Assembly: GCF_000755145.1 (NCBI RefSeq)
Contig: NZ_CP009228.1
Coordinates: 2,031,694 to 2,095,693 of the forward strand
Direction of reading: 5' to 3'
DNA length: 64,000 nucleotides
Source: Treponema putidum
GTDB lineage: Bacteria > Spirochaetota > Spirochaetia > Treponematales > Treponemataceae
In this document: positions 49,513 to 57,951 of the stretch, one piece after another
Numbering within the stretch: the first letter of the stretch is position 1
How the letters are laid out: each line of letters starts with the position of its first letter
Program-made: the position numbers and the translations under genes
Notes under the pieces: model-generated
What the model was told of the DNA's origin: nothing
The model's input: the letters and a program-made list of their open reading frames with translations, nothing else
Databases searched by the model: none

Positions 49513-51584
49513 CCCTCGTAAGGAATTCTATTACATATAAATATTTTCTTTTTTCCGTAATAGGTGCTTCTTTTATTTTAAGTCTTGTTGTGATTATATT
49601 TAAGTTTACAAGAAAAAACATCTATGAACTTTTATTTGTTTGGATTCTCTATCTGCCTTTTTTATATTTGCTAATTTTTACGTTAAGAACAAATATATAT
49701 ATTTCGCCGGATAATATAAAGCTTTTAAATGGATTTTATGCTACTTTTATTGTTGTGTTTTCATTCAGCCGTTTTTTCTATTATAAAAAAAATACCTATA
49801 CTGAAAAGTCTTATATACATAATAGTATACCAATAATTTTTTTTATCGTATTTTGGCTATTTTTTTATTTACCCATTCTTTTTTATATAAATAATCCCGA
49901 AATTATTAAAATTGGGATATTTGAATACTTTGTTTCTTTGCTTATCCCTGCTGGCGTATTTTTTTGTTCTTTTGTGCTGCTTTATTTTTTGCTTCCAATG
50001 TACATAAAAATCAGATATGATTTATTATGTCTGTTTGTCTTGCTTGTGCTTCTCATATACTCTTTGATTTTTAAACTCAATGTAGGGGAACTTGATTTTT
50101 TTATGCTAAAAAATGCTGATGCAATTTTTAGTATGAGATTGATTTATTATATATTGGATGCTTTTATACTTTCAGGATTGTTGTATATTTCAAAACTTTT
50201 GATGGAAAAATATAAAAAAGCTGTATTTTCTTTTGGTTTGATTCTTCCTCTAATTTTATCTATAGTTTTAATAAATCTATATGGACAAAGACCTCGCGAA
50301 AAAATGCGAATAACTTCTGAAAATGCCGATATTGAGCTACCTCAGACAGTATATAATAATTATATTTTTTCTAAAAATAAAAAAAATCTTGTATGTGTTT
50401 TGGTAGATATGTTTAATGGAAATTATTTGGGAAAAATACTTAATGAAAATCCTGAATATAGACAAAAATTGTCTGGGTTTATCTGGTATCCCGATTGCCT
50501 TTCCGTTTCTATTTCTACAAAAAGGTCTCTTGCAGGTTTGTTGGGAGGGCATGAGTATAGTTTCAAAGCATCTGAGTCAATGGATTATAACGAAATAAAT
50601 ACTGAGGCCGCTTCTTTTTTCTTTAATAATATTTTTAGTTCAGGTTATGATATGAGTGTTGATTCAGGCAGTGATTACTCTGGTGTGGATATGTCTAACT
50701 ACCATACAATTGAACAAGCAGGTATTTTTGAATACTGGAAAAAATTAAAAGATTATAAAGATGATAAGACATCCGGTGAATCAAATCCAATGCTGTTTAT
50801 AATGTTATCAATATTACAATCAACTCCATACCATTTTAAATATATAATTTATGATGATGAAGAATGGCTTTTTTTTCATAAATCGGCTAAGTTGAGTAAT
50901 ATCCGACATTCTGTCATGAATAGAGCCGCCGGATTGGAACTTATACCTATGATTTCGTCCTCTAGAGATACTGAACGGAATAAGTGTATGTATATTCATA
51001 CAATGCTTCCGCATTACCCTTATGGGGTTAATAAATTCGGAAAAATAATGGAAGAGGCTGAATTTGGGAATTTTAGTTATTCTGCCTTCAATAATAAAGA
51101 TTTAGCCCTATATTCGGCAAAACTGACACTTGATTATTTGATAGCTTGGTTTGAATGGATGAAGGAAGCCGATGTTTATGATAATACCGTGGTATATATT
51201 TTTGCAGATCATGGTAATACTTTTTATGATTCTGATATTCCTAAATCAGCTAATATTACTTATCAAAATTCAGAAAAAAATCTTTCTACCGCTAACAGTC
51301 TTTTGTTGATTAAGCCGCTAGATTCCAGAGGTGACTTAGTTGATGACCCGCTATATATTAGTTCTGCTGATCTTCATTCAATGTTGGTTACTGATGCGGG
51401 ATTGAATAAAATAGATGATGTTGATCCTCGTTTTTTATCCATTGAAGACAAACTTAAAAGAACAAGAATGTTTTTTGGGCCTAATGTTACTTTTTTAAAA
51501 AATGATAAGTACTATGTTACCGGATCCATATTTGATCCTAATTCGTGGAGTATGGAGTCTCCACAGGGAGAAATTACAAAATGA
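48726..51584 (+). CDS. YidC-like/alkaline-phosphatase-superfamily fusion, copy 6 (intact)
   Basis: 952 residues, the intact reference for the second subfamily. Residues 1-~230 are YidC-like, with IIQIPFFFAAYEVL, LYNSPSALLLYWTMNNVFS, and Thr (SLFITAITAP) where YidC has its groove Arg. The linker to ~540 has many TMs, including VFWLFFYLPILFYINNPEII. Enzyme domain: Asp 561 (LVDMFNGNY), Thr 598 (SISTKRSLAGLLGG), His 763 (LPHYPYG), Asp 828-His 829 (FADHGN). The N-terminal ~260 residues differ from copy 5 at very few places and then diverge, so the insertase-like part is shared while the enzyme domain varies. It overlaps the next gene by four bases. Confidence 0.87.
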   Translation: MSFMSKVLTGLLYPFVVLIQTVFNYSYNICGNYGIALILLSLFITAITAPLYYLAERWKNKEKVVQKKMHKDIKSINENYEGQKRFYLTKAARKIYDYKWWYTFRTSFGLIIQIPFFFAAYEVLSKYSGYNGVSFLFIKDLGMPDNLVSGVNVLPFVMTIINIAYSVYYTRSKSWNANKELYIMAGIFLVLLYNSPSALLLYWTMNNVFSFIKGVILRKAGLSEVPVLIEGGADKSLKEIIKEDINIVYFFFFTLLCSLQVYSLVRNSITYKYFLFSVIGASFILSLVVIIFKFTRKNIYELLFVWILYLPFLYLLIFTLRTNIYISPDNIKLLNGFYATFIVVFSFSRFFYYKKNTYTEKSYIHNSIPIIFFIVFWLFFYLPILFYINNPEIIKIGIFEYFVSLLIPAGVFFCSFVLLYFLLPMYIKIRYDLLCLFVLLVLLIYSLIFKLNVGELDFFMLKNADAIFSMRLIYYILDAFILSGLLYISKLLMEKYKKAVFSFGLILPLILSIVLINLYGQRPREKMRITSENADIELPQTVYNNYIFSKNKKNLVCVLVDMFNGNYLGKILNENPEYRQKLSGFIWYPDCLSVSISTKRSLAGLLGGHEYSFKASESMDYNEINTEAASFFFNNIFSSGYDMSVDSGSDYSGVDMSNYHTIEQAGIFEYWKKLKDYKDDKTSGESNPMLFIMLSILQSTPYHFKYIIYDDEEWLFFHKSAKLSNIRHSVMNRAAGLELIPMISSSRDTERNKCMYIHTMLPHYPYGVNKFGKIMEEAEFGNFSYSAFNNKDLALYSAKLTLDYLIAWFEWMKEADVYDNTVVYIFADHGNTFYDSDIPKSANITYQNSEKNLSTANSLLLIKPLDSRGDLVDDPLYISSADLHSMLVTDAGLNKIDDVDPRFLSIEDKLKRTRMFFGPNVTFLKNDKYYVTGSIFDPNSWSMESPQGEITK

Positions 51585-52381
51585 TCCCAAAGGTAATCCA
51601 TTATTGTTGGTTCGGAGAAAATCCTTTACCGGAAACGGCTCTTAGGTGTATCGAATCATGGAAAAAATATTGTCCCGATTATGAAATTAAAGAATGGAAT
51701 GAAAAAAATTATGATGTAAATAAAATTACTTATACAGCTCAAGCTTATCAGGCAAAAAAGTATGCCTTTGTAAGTGATTACGCCAGATTTGATATTTTGT
51801 ATCAATACGGCGGAGTGTATTTTGATACTGATGTTGAGGTTATAAAGCCTATTGATAAAATTATAGAAAGAGGGGCTTTTTTCGGTATGGAAACCTCGGG
51901 AACTGTAAATCCGGGCTTAGGTATTGCAGCTTCTGAGAAAGATCTGCTTTATGCTGAAATTTTAAACTCGTATGAGAAATCATCTTTCTTTAAATCTAAC
52001 GGTAAGCCGGATCTTACAACAATTGTAGAGCGTGTTACCGATATATTATATAAACATGGTTTTTTAAAAGAAAATAAAATACAATTAATAAAAAATATTA
52101 ATATATATCCTATTGATTATTTTAACCCTAAGGATCCAAGGACTGGGATAATCGGTATAACCCCTAATACATATGCTATTCATCACTTTGATGCCAGTTG
52201 GACTATTCCTTTACGAAAGAAATATATAAAATATTCCAGATTTTTGATTCCCAAGATAGGTTATATTCTAACTAATATTATTCTATCACCGGTGCGTATT
52301 ATATGTATTTTTAAAGAAGTCGGTTTTATGGGAGCGATTAAAAAATTATTAGCTGTTATTAGAAACCGGAATATGGTATAA
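51581..52381 (+). CDS. GT32-type glycosyltransferase
   Basis: 266 residues from ATG 51581, overlapping the stop of copy 6 (ATGA). IPKVIHYCWFGENPLPE, SDYARFDILYQYGGVYFDTD and its DTDVEV site are the PF04488 hallmarks, with AIHHFDASWT near the C end, a common family ending. Such enzymes use UDP- or GDP-sugars in capsule loci. Moderate GC compared with the AT-rich block before it. Donor unknown. Confidence 0.9.
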   Translation: MIPKVIHYCWFGENPLPETALRCIESWKKYCPDYEIKEWNEKNYDVNKITYTAQAYQAKKYAFVSDYARFDILYQYGGVYFDTDVEVIKPIDKIIERGAFFGMETSGTVNPGLGIAASEKDLLYAEILNSYEKSSFFKSNGKPDLTTIVERVTDILYKHGFLKENKIQLIKNINIYPIDYFNPKDPRTGIIGITPNTYAIHHFDASWTIPLRKKYIKYSRFLIPKIGYILTNIILSPVRIICIFKEVGFMGAIKKLLAVIRNRNMV

Positions 52382-52383
52382 AG

Positions 52384-53454
52384 ATGAAAATCTTACATAT
52401 AATCACCAACACTGAACTTGGAGGCGCTCAAACCGTATGTATTTCTTTAGCCAATATGGCTTCTGATGAAGGAAATACCGTTGCTGTAGCTTCAATGGAG
52501 GGCGGATATCTATGGGATAAACTGATTCCTTCTGTTATTCGATTTAAGATTAAAAATATGATAAAACCTATTAGGTTATTACCGGATTTGAAATGCTATT
52601 TTGAGCTAAAGAAGGTAATTAATGAATTTTCTCCCGATATTATTCATCTACATTCAAGTAAGGCCGGAACGTTAGGCCGCTTTGCAGGCTTTAAGTATAG
52701 AAAAAAAATAATTTATACTGTGCATGGGTTTGATTCGATCCGTCTTCACCATAGATTTTTTTTACCGCTTGAGCGTTTTTTACAAAGGTTTTGTGCTGCA
52801 ATAGTTGCAGTTTCAAAATATGATGAGAAAAAATTATATAAAGAAAAAATTACTAAAAATATAAAAATGATTTACAATGGTATAAGTTTGATTTCTGCCG
52901 ATTCTTTAAAACCTTTTGATTCCTCTTTATATAAAAAAGTTATTATGACGATAGCACGTATTTCCAGACAAAAACGATTTCAAAGCTTTTTATCTGTTGC
53001 TTCCGATCCTTCAATGAAAGATTACCTCTTTGTCTGGGTCGGCGGCTCTGCCGATAAATCTATGGATGAGATAAAAAAAGAGTATTCTATTCCTTCCAAT
53101 GTTTTTTTGCTTGGAGATTATCCTGATGCATCAAGCCTCTTACCGTATTGTGATCTTTTTGTCTTATTTAGCAACTATGAGGGGCTTCCGATGACTATTA
53201 TAGAAGCCATGGCTCAAAAAAAGGCTATAGTTGCATCAGATGTAGGTGGAATTGCTGAGCTGGTTGATGTTACAAATGGTGCTTTAATCGAAACTGATGA
53301 AGATGCCGTTGAGGCAATAAGTAATATCTTGCAGGATGACAATAAAAAGGCTAAAATGGAAAGAGCTTCATTTAAAAAATTTTCAAAGTTTTTTACTTTG
53401 GATATTATGTGGGAAAATTACCGTAATTTATATAAAGAGATAACAAAGGATTAA
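52384..53454 (+). CDS. GT4 family glycosyltransferase
   Basis: 356 residues of GT-B fold: LHIITNTELGGAQTVCISLA at the N end, HLHSSKAGTLGRFAGF, VHGFDS, then the C-terminal donor site YEGLPMTIIEAMAQKKAIVA and SDVGGIAELV, including the E-x7-E pattern. Retaining enzyme using a nucleotide sugar on the cytoplasmic side. Two bases separate it from the previous stop. Likely an early step in chain assembly, as it is next to the sugar-nucleotide genes. Confidence 0.92.
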   Translation: MKILHIITNTELGGAQTVCISLANMASDEGNTVAVASMEGGYLWDKLIPSVIRFKIKNMIKPIRLLPDLKCYFELKKVINEFSPDIIHLHSSKAGTLGRFAGFKYRKKIIYTVHGFDSIRLHHRFFLPLERFLQRFCAAIVAVSKYDEKKLYKEKITKNIKMIYNGISLISADSLKPFDSSLYKKVIMTIARISRQKRFQSFLSVASDPSMKDYLFVWVGGSADKSMDEIKKEYSIPSNVFLLGDYPDASSLLPYCDLFVLFSNYEGLPMTIIEAMAQKKAIVASDVGGIAELVDVTNGALIETDEDAVEAISNILQDDNKKAKMERASFKKFSKFFTLDIMWENYRNLYKEITKD

Positions 53455-53456
53455 AA

Positions 53457-54446
53457 ATGCACATAGCAATAATAGGCGGTTCAGGTTTTATAGGAACGAG
53501 ATTAACAAAGAGACTTTTAGCATCCGGACATAAAATTAAAATTCTTGATAAGCAGAATAGTAAGTACTATTCCAACTTGAGAGTCTTTGCTGATGTAAGA
53601 GATATAGATTCTTTAAAAAAAGAATTATCCTCTGACTTTGACTGCGTTATCAATTTGGCGGCTGAACATAGGGACGATGTTGAACCTAAAAGCCTATATG
53701 ATGAAGTAAATGTTGACGGTGCTGAAAATGTATGCAATGTCTGTTCGGAATTGGAAATAAAAAAAATTATTTTTACAAGTTCTGTTGCAGTATATGGTTT
53801 TGCTCCCCTTAACACAAATGAGACAGGTGCTATAAATTATTTTAATGATTACGGTAGAACTAAGTGGCTAGCTGAAGGGAAATACCGTACTTGGCTTAAA
53901 ACCGATAAAGAAAATTCCCTTACCATAATTAGACCTACTGTTGTATTCGGCGAGCAAAACAGAGGTAATGTTTATAATTTATTAAGACAAATAAGTTCAG
54001 GATTTTTTCCTTTTGTGGGCAATGGAAAAAATAAAAAGTCAATGGCCTATGTTGAAAACATAACAGCCTTTATCGAATTTTGTTTAAACAATGGAACAGG
54101 TGAACACTTATTTAATTATATAGATAAACCTGACTTTGATATGAATTCTCTTACCAATGAAGTTTATAAAATCTTAGGAAATGAGAATCATAAAATTTTT
54201 CATTGGCCATATTGGCTGGGCTATTTCGGCGGTCTGTGTTTTGATTTACTTTCCAAAATAACCGGAAAAAAATTCGCAATCAGCTCAATCAGGGTAAAAA
54301 AATTCTGTGCCGATACTCTTTTTGATTCGGTAAATATTTCAAAAACCGGATTTAGTGCTCCGGTTTCCTTAGCTGAGGGTCTAAGTAACACAGTAAAGTA
54401 TGAATTTATCGATAAAATTGAAGATCATGTTTTTCATACCGAGTAA
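53457..54446 (+). CDS. NAD-dependent epimerase/dehydratase (SDR family)
   Basis: 329 residues. GGSGFIGTRLTKRLL, VINLAAEHRDD, TSSVAVYGF and the catalytic YGRTK (Tyr-xxx-Lys) define an extended SDR; IRPTVVFGEQNRGNVYNLL is common in GNE/WbpP-like and galactose epimerase-like enzymes. Long C-terminal part with KKFAISSIRVKKFC. Substrate not deducible; it may act on UDP- or dTDP-sugars. Two bases after the GT4 stop. A 54-base gap with a 12-base palindrome follows before rmlA. Confidence 0.87.
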   Translation: MHIAIIGGSGFIGTRLTKRLLASGHKIKILDKQNSKYYSNLRVFADVRDIDSLKKELSSDFDCVINLAAEHRDDVEPKSLYDEVNVDGAENVCNVCSELEIKKIIFTSSVAVYGFAPLNTNETGAINYFNDYGRTKWLAEGKYRTWLKTDKENSLTIIRPTVVFGEQNRGNVYNLLRQISSGFFPFVGNGKNKKSMAYVENITAFIEFCLNNGTGEHLFNYIDKPDFDMNSLTNEVYKILGNENHKIFHWPYWLGYFGGLCFDLLSKITGKKFAISSIRVKKFCADTLFDSVNISKTGFSAPVSLAEGLSNTVKYEFIDKIEDHVFHTE

Positions 54447-54500
54447 AAATTTTTAAGTACTTAAGTTTTTTATATTCTAAATTTCTTGGCAGGCGTTTTT

Positions 54501-55376
54501 ATGAAAGCAATAATTTTAGCAGGAGGGGCAGGCACCCGTTTATCTCCGCTTACAAAGGCTGTTTCAAAACAAATTTTGCCCATGTATGATAAACCCATGA
54601 TTTATTATCCCTTGTCGGTTATGATGCTGGCCGGTATACGTGAGGTTTTAATTATATCTACACCTCGGGATATAGGTCTTTTTAAAGAGCTCTTCGGTGA
54701 TGGAAGCTGGCTGGGTATGAAATTTGAGTATGCCGTTCAAGATAAACCTAGAGGCCTTGCCGATGCTTTCATCGTGGGTGAAAAATTCATCGGATCCGAT
54801 TCTTGTGCCTTGGTTTTGGGGGATAATATTTTTTATGGAAGGGGCTTCAGCAGCACCTTGGCGGACTCGGTTTTTTCCATAAAAACTAATGGAGGCGCCT
54901 TAATTTTCGGTTATTATGTTAAGGACCCAAGAGCTTACGGAGTAGTTGATTTTGATGATGAAGGAAATGTTTTGAACATTGAGGAAAAACCTCAAAATCC
55001 AAAATCAAATTATGCAATTCCGGGTTTGTATTTTTATGATAATGAGGTAATTCAAATTGCAAAATCGGTCAAGCCTTCGGCACGAGGTGAAATTGAAATT
55101 ACATCCGTAAATAAAGCATATTTGGATATGGGCAAATTAAGAGTTGAAAAGCTGGGCCGCGGCATGGCATGGCTTGATACGGGAACTTATGACGGCCTTT
55201 TAGAAGCATCAAATTTTATAGCAACGATTCAAAAAAGGCAGGGGATGTATGTTTCCTGCATAGAAGAAATAGCTTATTTACAAAAATGGATTTCAAAGGC
55301 TCAGCTTTTAAATTTATCTTTATTGTATAATAATGAGTATGGGGATTATTTAAAATACATTGCGGAAAATTGTTAG
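54501..55376 (+). CDS. rmlA: Glucose-1-phosphate thymidylyltransferase
   Basis: 291 residues from ATG 54501. [48 protein letters not shown] and [19 protein letters not shown] are the full RmlA series. Makes dTDP-glucose for RmlB and then FdtA/FdtB. No RmlD and no intact dTDP-specific RmlC were seen in the window, so rhamnose is not clearly made here. Higher GC than the AT-rich block, like the core genome. Confidence 0.97.
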   Translation: MKAIILAGGAGTRLSPLTKAVSKQILPMYDKPMIYYPLSVMMLAGIREVLIISTPRDIGLFKELFGDGSWLGMKFEYAVQDKPRGLADAFIVGEKFIGSDSCALVLGDNIFYGRGFSSTLADSVFSIKTNGGALIFGYYVKDPRAYGVVDFDDEGNVLNIEEKPQNPKSNYAIPGLYFYDNEVIQIAKSVKPSARGEIEITSVNKAYLDMGKLRVEKLGRGMAWLDTGTYDGLLEASNFIATIQKRQGMYVSCIEEIAYLQKWISKAQLLNLSLLYNNEYGDYLKYIAENC

Positions 55377-55394
55377 GTCAAGGAGCTCCAATCA

Positions 55395-56483
55395 ATGCGG
55401 AATTTTGAAAATATACTGGTAACCGGCGGTGCGGGTTTTATAGGTTCGAATTTTATCCGAAGTCTATTAAAAAAAGATTCTGATTTTAAGGGACGTATCG
55501 TCAATTTGGATGCTCTTACCTATGCAGGCAACGCTGCCAGCCTTGCCGATGTAGAATCAGAATTCGGCAAAAACCGTTACTTTTTTGTGCATGGAAATAT
55601 CTGTGATAAAGAAATCGTCGACAAAATTTTTGCTGAATATAATATCGACACAGTTGTTCATTTTGCAGCTGAAAGTCATGTTGACCGCTCTATTTTAGGG
55701 CCTGAGATTTTCTTAAAGACAAATGTTTTGGGAACATTTAACCTTTTGGATGCTGCCAAAGAATTTTGGAAAAAACCTGACGGAACAATGCGTGATGGCG
55801 TTCTTTTTCATCATATAAGCACGGATGAAGTTTACGGCTCTTTGGGAAATGAAGGTTATTTTGAAGAAACTACAGCTTATTCTCCGCGCTCTCCTTATTC
55901 TGCAAGTAAGGCATCAAGCGATCACTTGGTAAAGGCTTACTTTTATACCTATGGACTTCCTGTTACTATTTCAAACTGTTCCAATAATTACGGCCCTTTT
56001 CAATTCCCTGAAAAATTGATTCCTCTTATGATTTTAAATATGCTTGAAGGCAAAAATCTTCCGGTTTACGGTGACGGTAAGCAGGTTAGAGACTGGATAC
56101 ATGTTGAAGATCACAATGAGGCTGTAAGGCTTATACTAAAAACAGGAAGACCGGGTGAAACCTATAATATAGGCGGCGAAAATGAGTGGGAAAATATAAA
56201 ACTCTTAAATAAGCTCATTCAAATTGTTTGCAAAAAGACAGGTCTTAACGAAGAAAATGTAAGAAAAACCATTACCCATGTAACCGATAGGTTAGGTCAC
56301 GACCGCCGCTATGCCATTGACTGTACTAAGATAAAAAATGAACTTAATTGGAAACGCCGTTTTGATTTTGAGACAGGCCTTGAAAATACTGTTGAGTGGT
56401 ATTTAAATAATAAAAACTGGATAGAAAATGTCCGCTCCGGCGAGTATCTTAATTGGATAGAAAAAAACTATAAAAAAAGATAA
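55395..56483 (+). CDS. rmlB: dTDP-glucose 4,6-dehydratase
   Basis: 362 residues. NAD loop VTGGAGFIGSNFIRSLL, VVHFAAESHVDRSI, ISTDEVYGSLG with the catalytic Asp-Glu, YSASKASSDHLV (Tyr-xxx-Lys), and NCSNNYGPFQFPEKLIPL. Makes dTDP-4-keto-6-deoxyglucose, the substrate of FdtA. GGAGC lies before the ATG. The C end is YKKR at an A7 run (56472-56478); an A8 would extend the frame through the 15-bp repeats to a stop at 56579-56581, but A7 gives a normal-length protein. Confidence 0.97.
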   Translation: MRNFENILVTGGAGFIGSNFIRSLLKKDSDFKGRIVNLDALTYAGNAASLADVESEFGKNRYFFVHGNICDKEIVDKIFAEYNIDTVVHFAAESHVDRSILGPEIFLKTNVLGTFNLLDAAKEFWKKPDGTMRDGVLFHHISTDEVYGSLGNEGYFEETTAYSPRSPYSASKASSDHLVKAYFYTYGLPVTISNCSNNYGPFQFPEKLIPLMILNMLEGKNLPVYGDGKQVRDWIHVEDHNEAVRLILKTGRPGETYNIGGENEWENIKLLNKLIQIVCKKTGLNEENVRKTITHVTDRLGHDRRYAIDCTKIKNELNWKRRFDFETGLENTVEWYLNNKNWIENVRSGEYLNWIEKNYKKR

Positions 56484-56572
56484 ACGTTGACTTAGTCAAC
56501 GTTGACGAAGCCAACATTGATGAAGTCAGCGTTAGCGAAGTAAATATTGTATTCGTCAATGTTGACCCTTGT
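56483..56572 (+). repeat. Degenerate 15-bp tandem repeat, six units, between rmlB and hisS
   Basis: Units start at 56483, 56498, 56513, 56528, 56543 and 56558, with consensus AACGTTGACGAAGTC; the last two are diverged. The first pair forms a 21-base perfect palindrome around TTA (stem 9), which could be a hairpin. In one frame the units encode Asn-Val-Asp-Glu-Val repeats. Not CRISPR: no spacers. The last unit overlaps the hisS -35 box. Confidence 0.75.
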
Positions 56573-56597
56573 CCAATCTAAAAAAATATTGTAAAAT
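56569..56597 (+). promoter_or_regulatory. hisS promoter candidate
   Basis: TTGTCC (56569-56574), a 17-base spacer and TAAAAT (56592-56597). The -10 ends 7 bases before the hisS ATG at 56605, so the transcript would start at or next to the start codon. No Shine-Dalgarno is visible. Confidence 0.5.
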
Positions 56598-56604
56598 AAG
56601 AACT

Positions 56605-57951
56605 ATGAGTGATTTAATACAACCGAAAGTTTTAAAGGGCTTTAGGGATTTTCTTCCCCCTGCAGAAATTGAAAGAGCCTTGTTGATGGAAAAACTGGTA
56701 AAGGTTTTTAGAAATTACGGCTTTGTGCCTATCGACACTCCTGCCTTGGAGTATTCCGAAATTCTATTGAGAAAGAGCGGAGGAGAAACCGAGAAACAGG
56801 TTTTTCGGTTTAATGATAACGGCGGTAGGGATGTTGCTATGCGCTTTGACTTAACCGTTCCCTTAGCCCGATTTGTTGCAGAACATAAAAACGAAATATA
56901 TTTTCCTTTCAAACGCTATCATTTGGGAAAAGTTTGGCGCGGAGAAAAGCCTCAGGCAGGCCGCTATAGGGAATTTTTACAGTGCGACTTTGATACTTTA
57001 GGTTCGGATACTGCCGCAGTTGATTTTGAAATTTTACGTATTATTAAAAAGGCCTTAAACGAATTAGGTGTTTCTAACTTTAAAATTCATGTTTCTCACA
57101 GAGGCATATTTAACCGTTTTTTACAATCTTTAAACTTGTCCGAAGATAGTGAAGAAGTTTTGAGAATTGTAGATAAAATTTCTAAAGTAGGTGAGAATGA
57201 AGTTTTAAGACTTCTTAGCGAATTAAGTTCTGAAGAAAAGGCTAAAAAAATATTGGATTATATTTCGGGTGTGAGCAAGGAACTAAAAAGTGAAGATTTT
57301 GAAAAAACTCTTTTACATCTTGAAACTCTTGCCGGAGGTTCAAGCGAAGATACAAAACGGATGAGGGATATCTACTCTTTGATAAAAGCTGTTGGAATCG
57401 AAGATTCAGTTGTTTTTGACCCTTCAATTACAAGAGGTTTGGACTATTATACCGGTGTAGTATTTGAAACTTTTTTGACCGATTTACCATCAATAGGTTC
57501 TGTGTGTTCCGGCGGAAGGTACGATAACCTGACTGGCCTTTACATGAAAGAGTCTATTACCGGAGTGGGAGCATCCATCGGGCTTGACAGGCTTTTAGCT
57601 GCCCTTGAGCAGCTGGGACATCAAAAAACAAAGGCCAGCTTTACCGATCTCCTTATTTTTTCTTTACCTGAAGATGATCAGGCCCTTTCTTATAAGATAG
57701 CAAGTATTTTTGAAAGCAAAAATATAAATGCTGAAGTATATCCTGAGCCTAAAAAGATGAATCCTCAGTACACCTATGCCGAAAAAAAAGACATAAGGTG
57801 GGGGCTTTTCTTAGGTAAAGATTCTTGTATGGAAGAATTCGATAAGGAACCCCAGAGTTTTAAGATAAAATTAAAGGATATGACTAATAGAACTGAGGAT
57901 GAAATGCCTCTTAACGAAGCTGTAAAAAAGATAAATACCGCTAAGGCTTAA
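56605..57951 (+). CDS. hisS: Histidyl-tRNA synthetase
   Basis: 448 residues from ATG 56605; the earlier in-frame start at 56569 lies in the promoter region. KGFRDFLPP at the N end (motif 1 region), RGEKPQAGRYREFLQCDFD (motif 2) and RGLDYYTGVVFE (HisA motif) with GVGASIGLDRLL (motif 3) are complete. Charges tRNA-His in the cytoplasm. Marks the return to core genome, with GC higher than the glycan locus. Its stop overlaps the stop of the convergent rlmB by a few bases. Confidence 0.98.
   Translation: MSDLIQPKVLKGFRDFLPPAEIERALLMEKLVKVFRNYGFVPIDTPALEYSEILLRKSGGETEKQVFRFNDNGGRDVAMRFDLTVPLARFVAEHKNEIYFPFKRYHLGKVWRGEKPQAGRYREFLQCDFDTLGSDTAAVDFEILRIIKKALNELGVSNFKIHVSHRGIFNRFLQSLNLSEDSEEVLRIVDKISKVGENEVLRLLSELSSEEKAKKILDYISGVSKELKSEDFEKTLLHLETLAGGSSEDTKRMRDIYSLIKAVGIEDSVVFDPSITRGLDYYTGVVFETFLTDLPSIGSVCSGGRYDNLTGLYMKESITGVGASIGLDRLLAALEQLGHQKTKASFTDLLIFSLPEDDQALSYKIASIFESKNINAEVYPEPKKMNPQYTYAEKKDIRWGLFLGKDSCMEEFDKEPQSFKIKLKDMTNRTEDEMPLNEAVKKINTAKA

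Noticed and set aside
32358-51584. Reading the fusion enzymes as true sulfatases
   Set aside because: The C/S-x-P-x-R formylglycine signature is absent. The aligned position is a conserved Thr, as in LtaS/EptA-type phospho-transferases.
54453-54464. TTAAGTACTTAA palindrome before rmlA as a terminator or operator
   Set aside because: It has no loop, so it cannot form a hairpin in RNA as it stands; a single 12-base palindrome in AT-rich DNA is weak evidence for an operator.
56483-56572. CRISPR array
   Set aside because: Repeat units abut with no spacers and are degenerate, and no cas genes are present.
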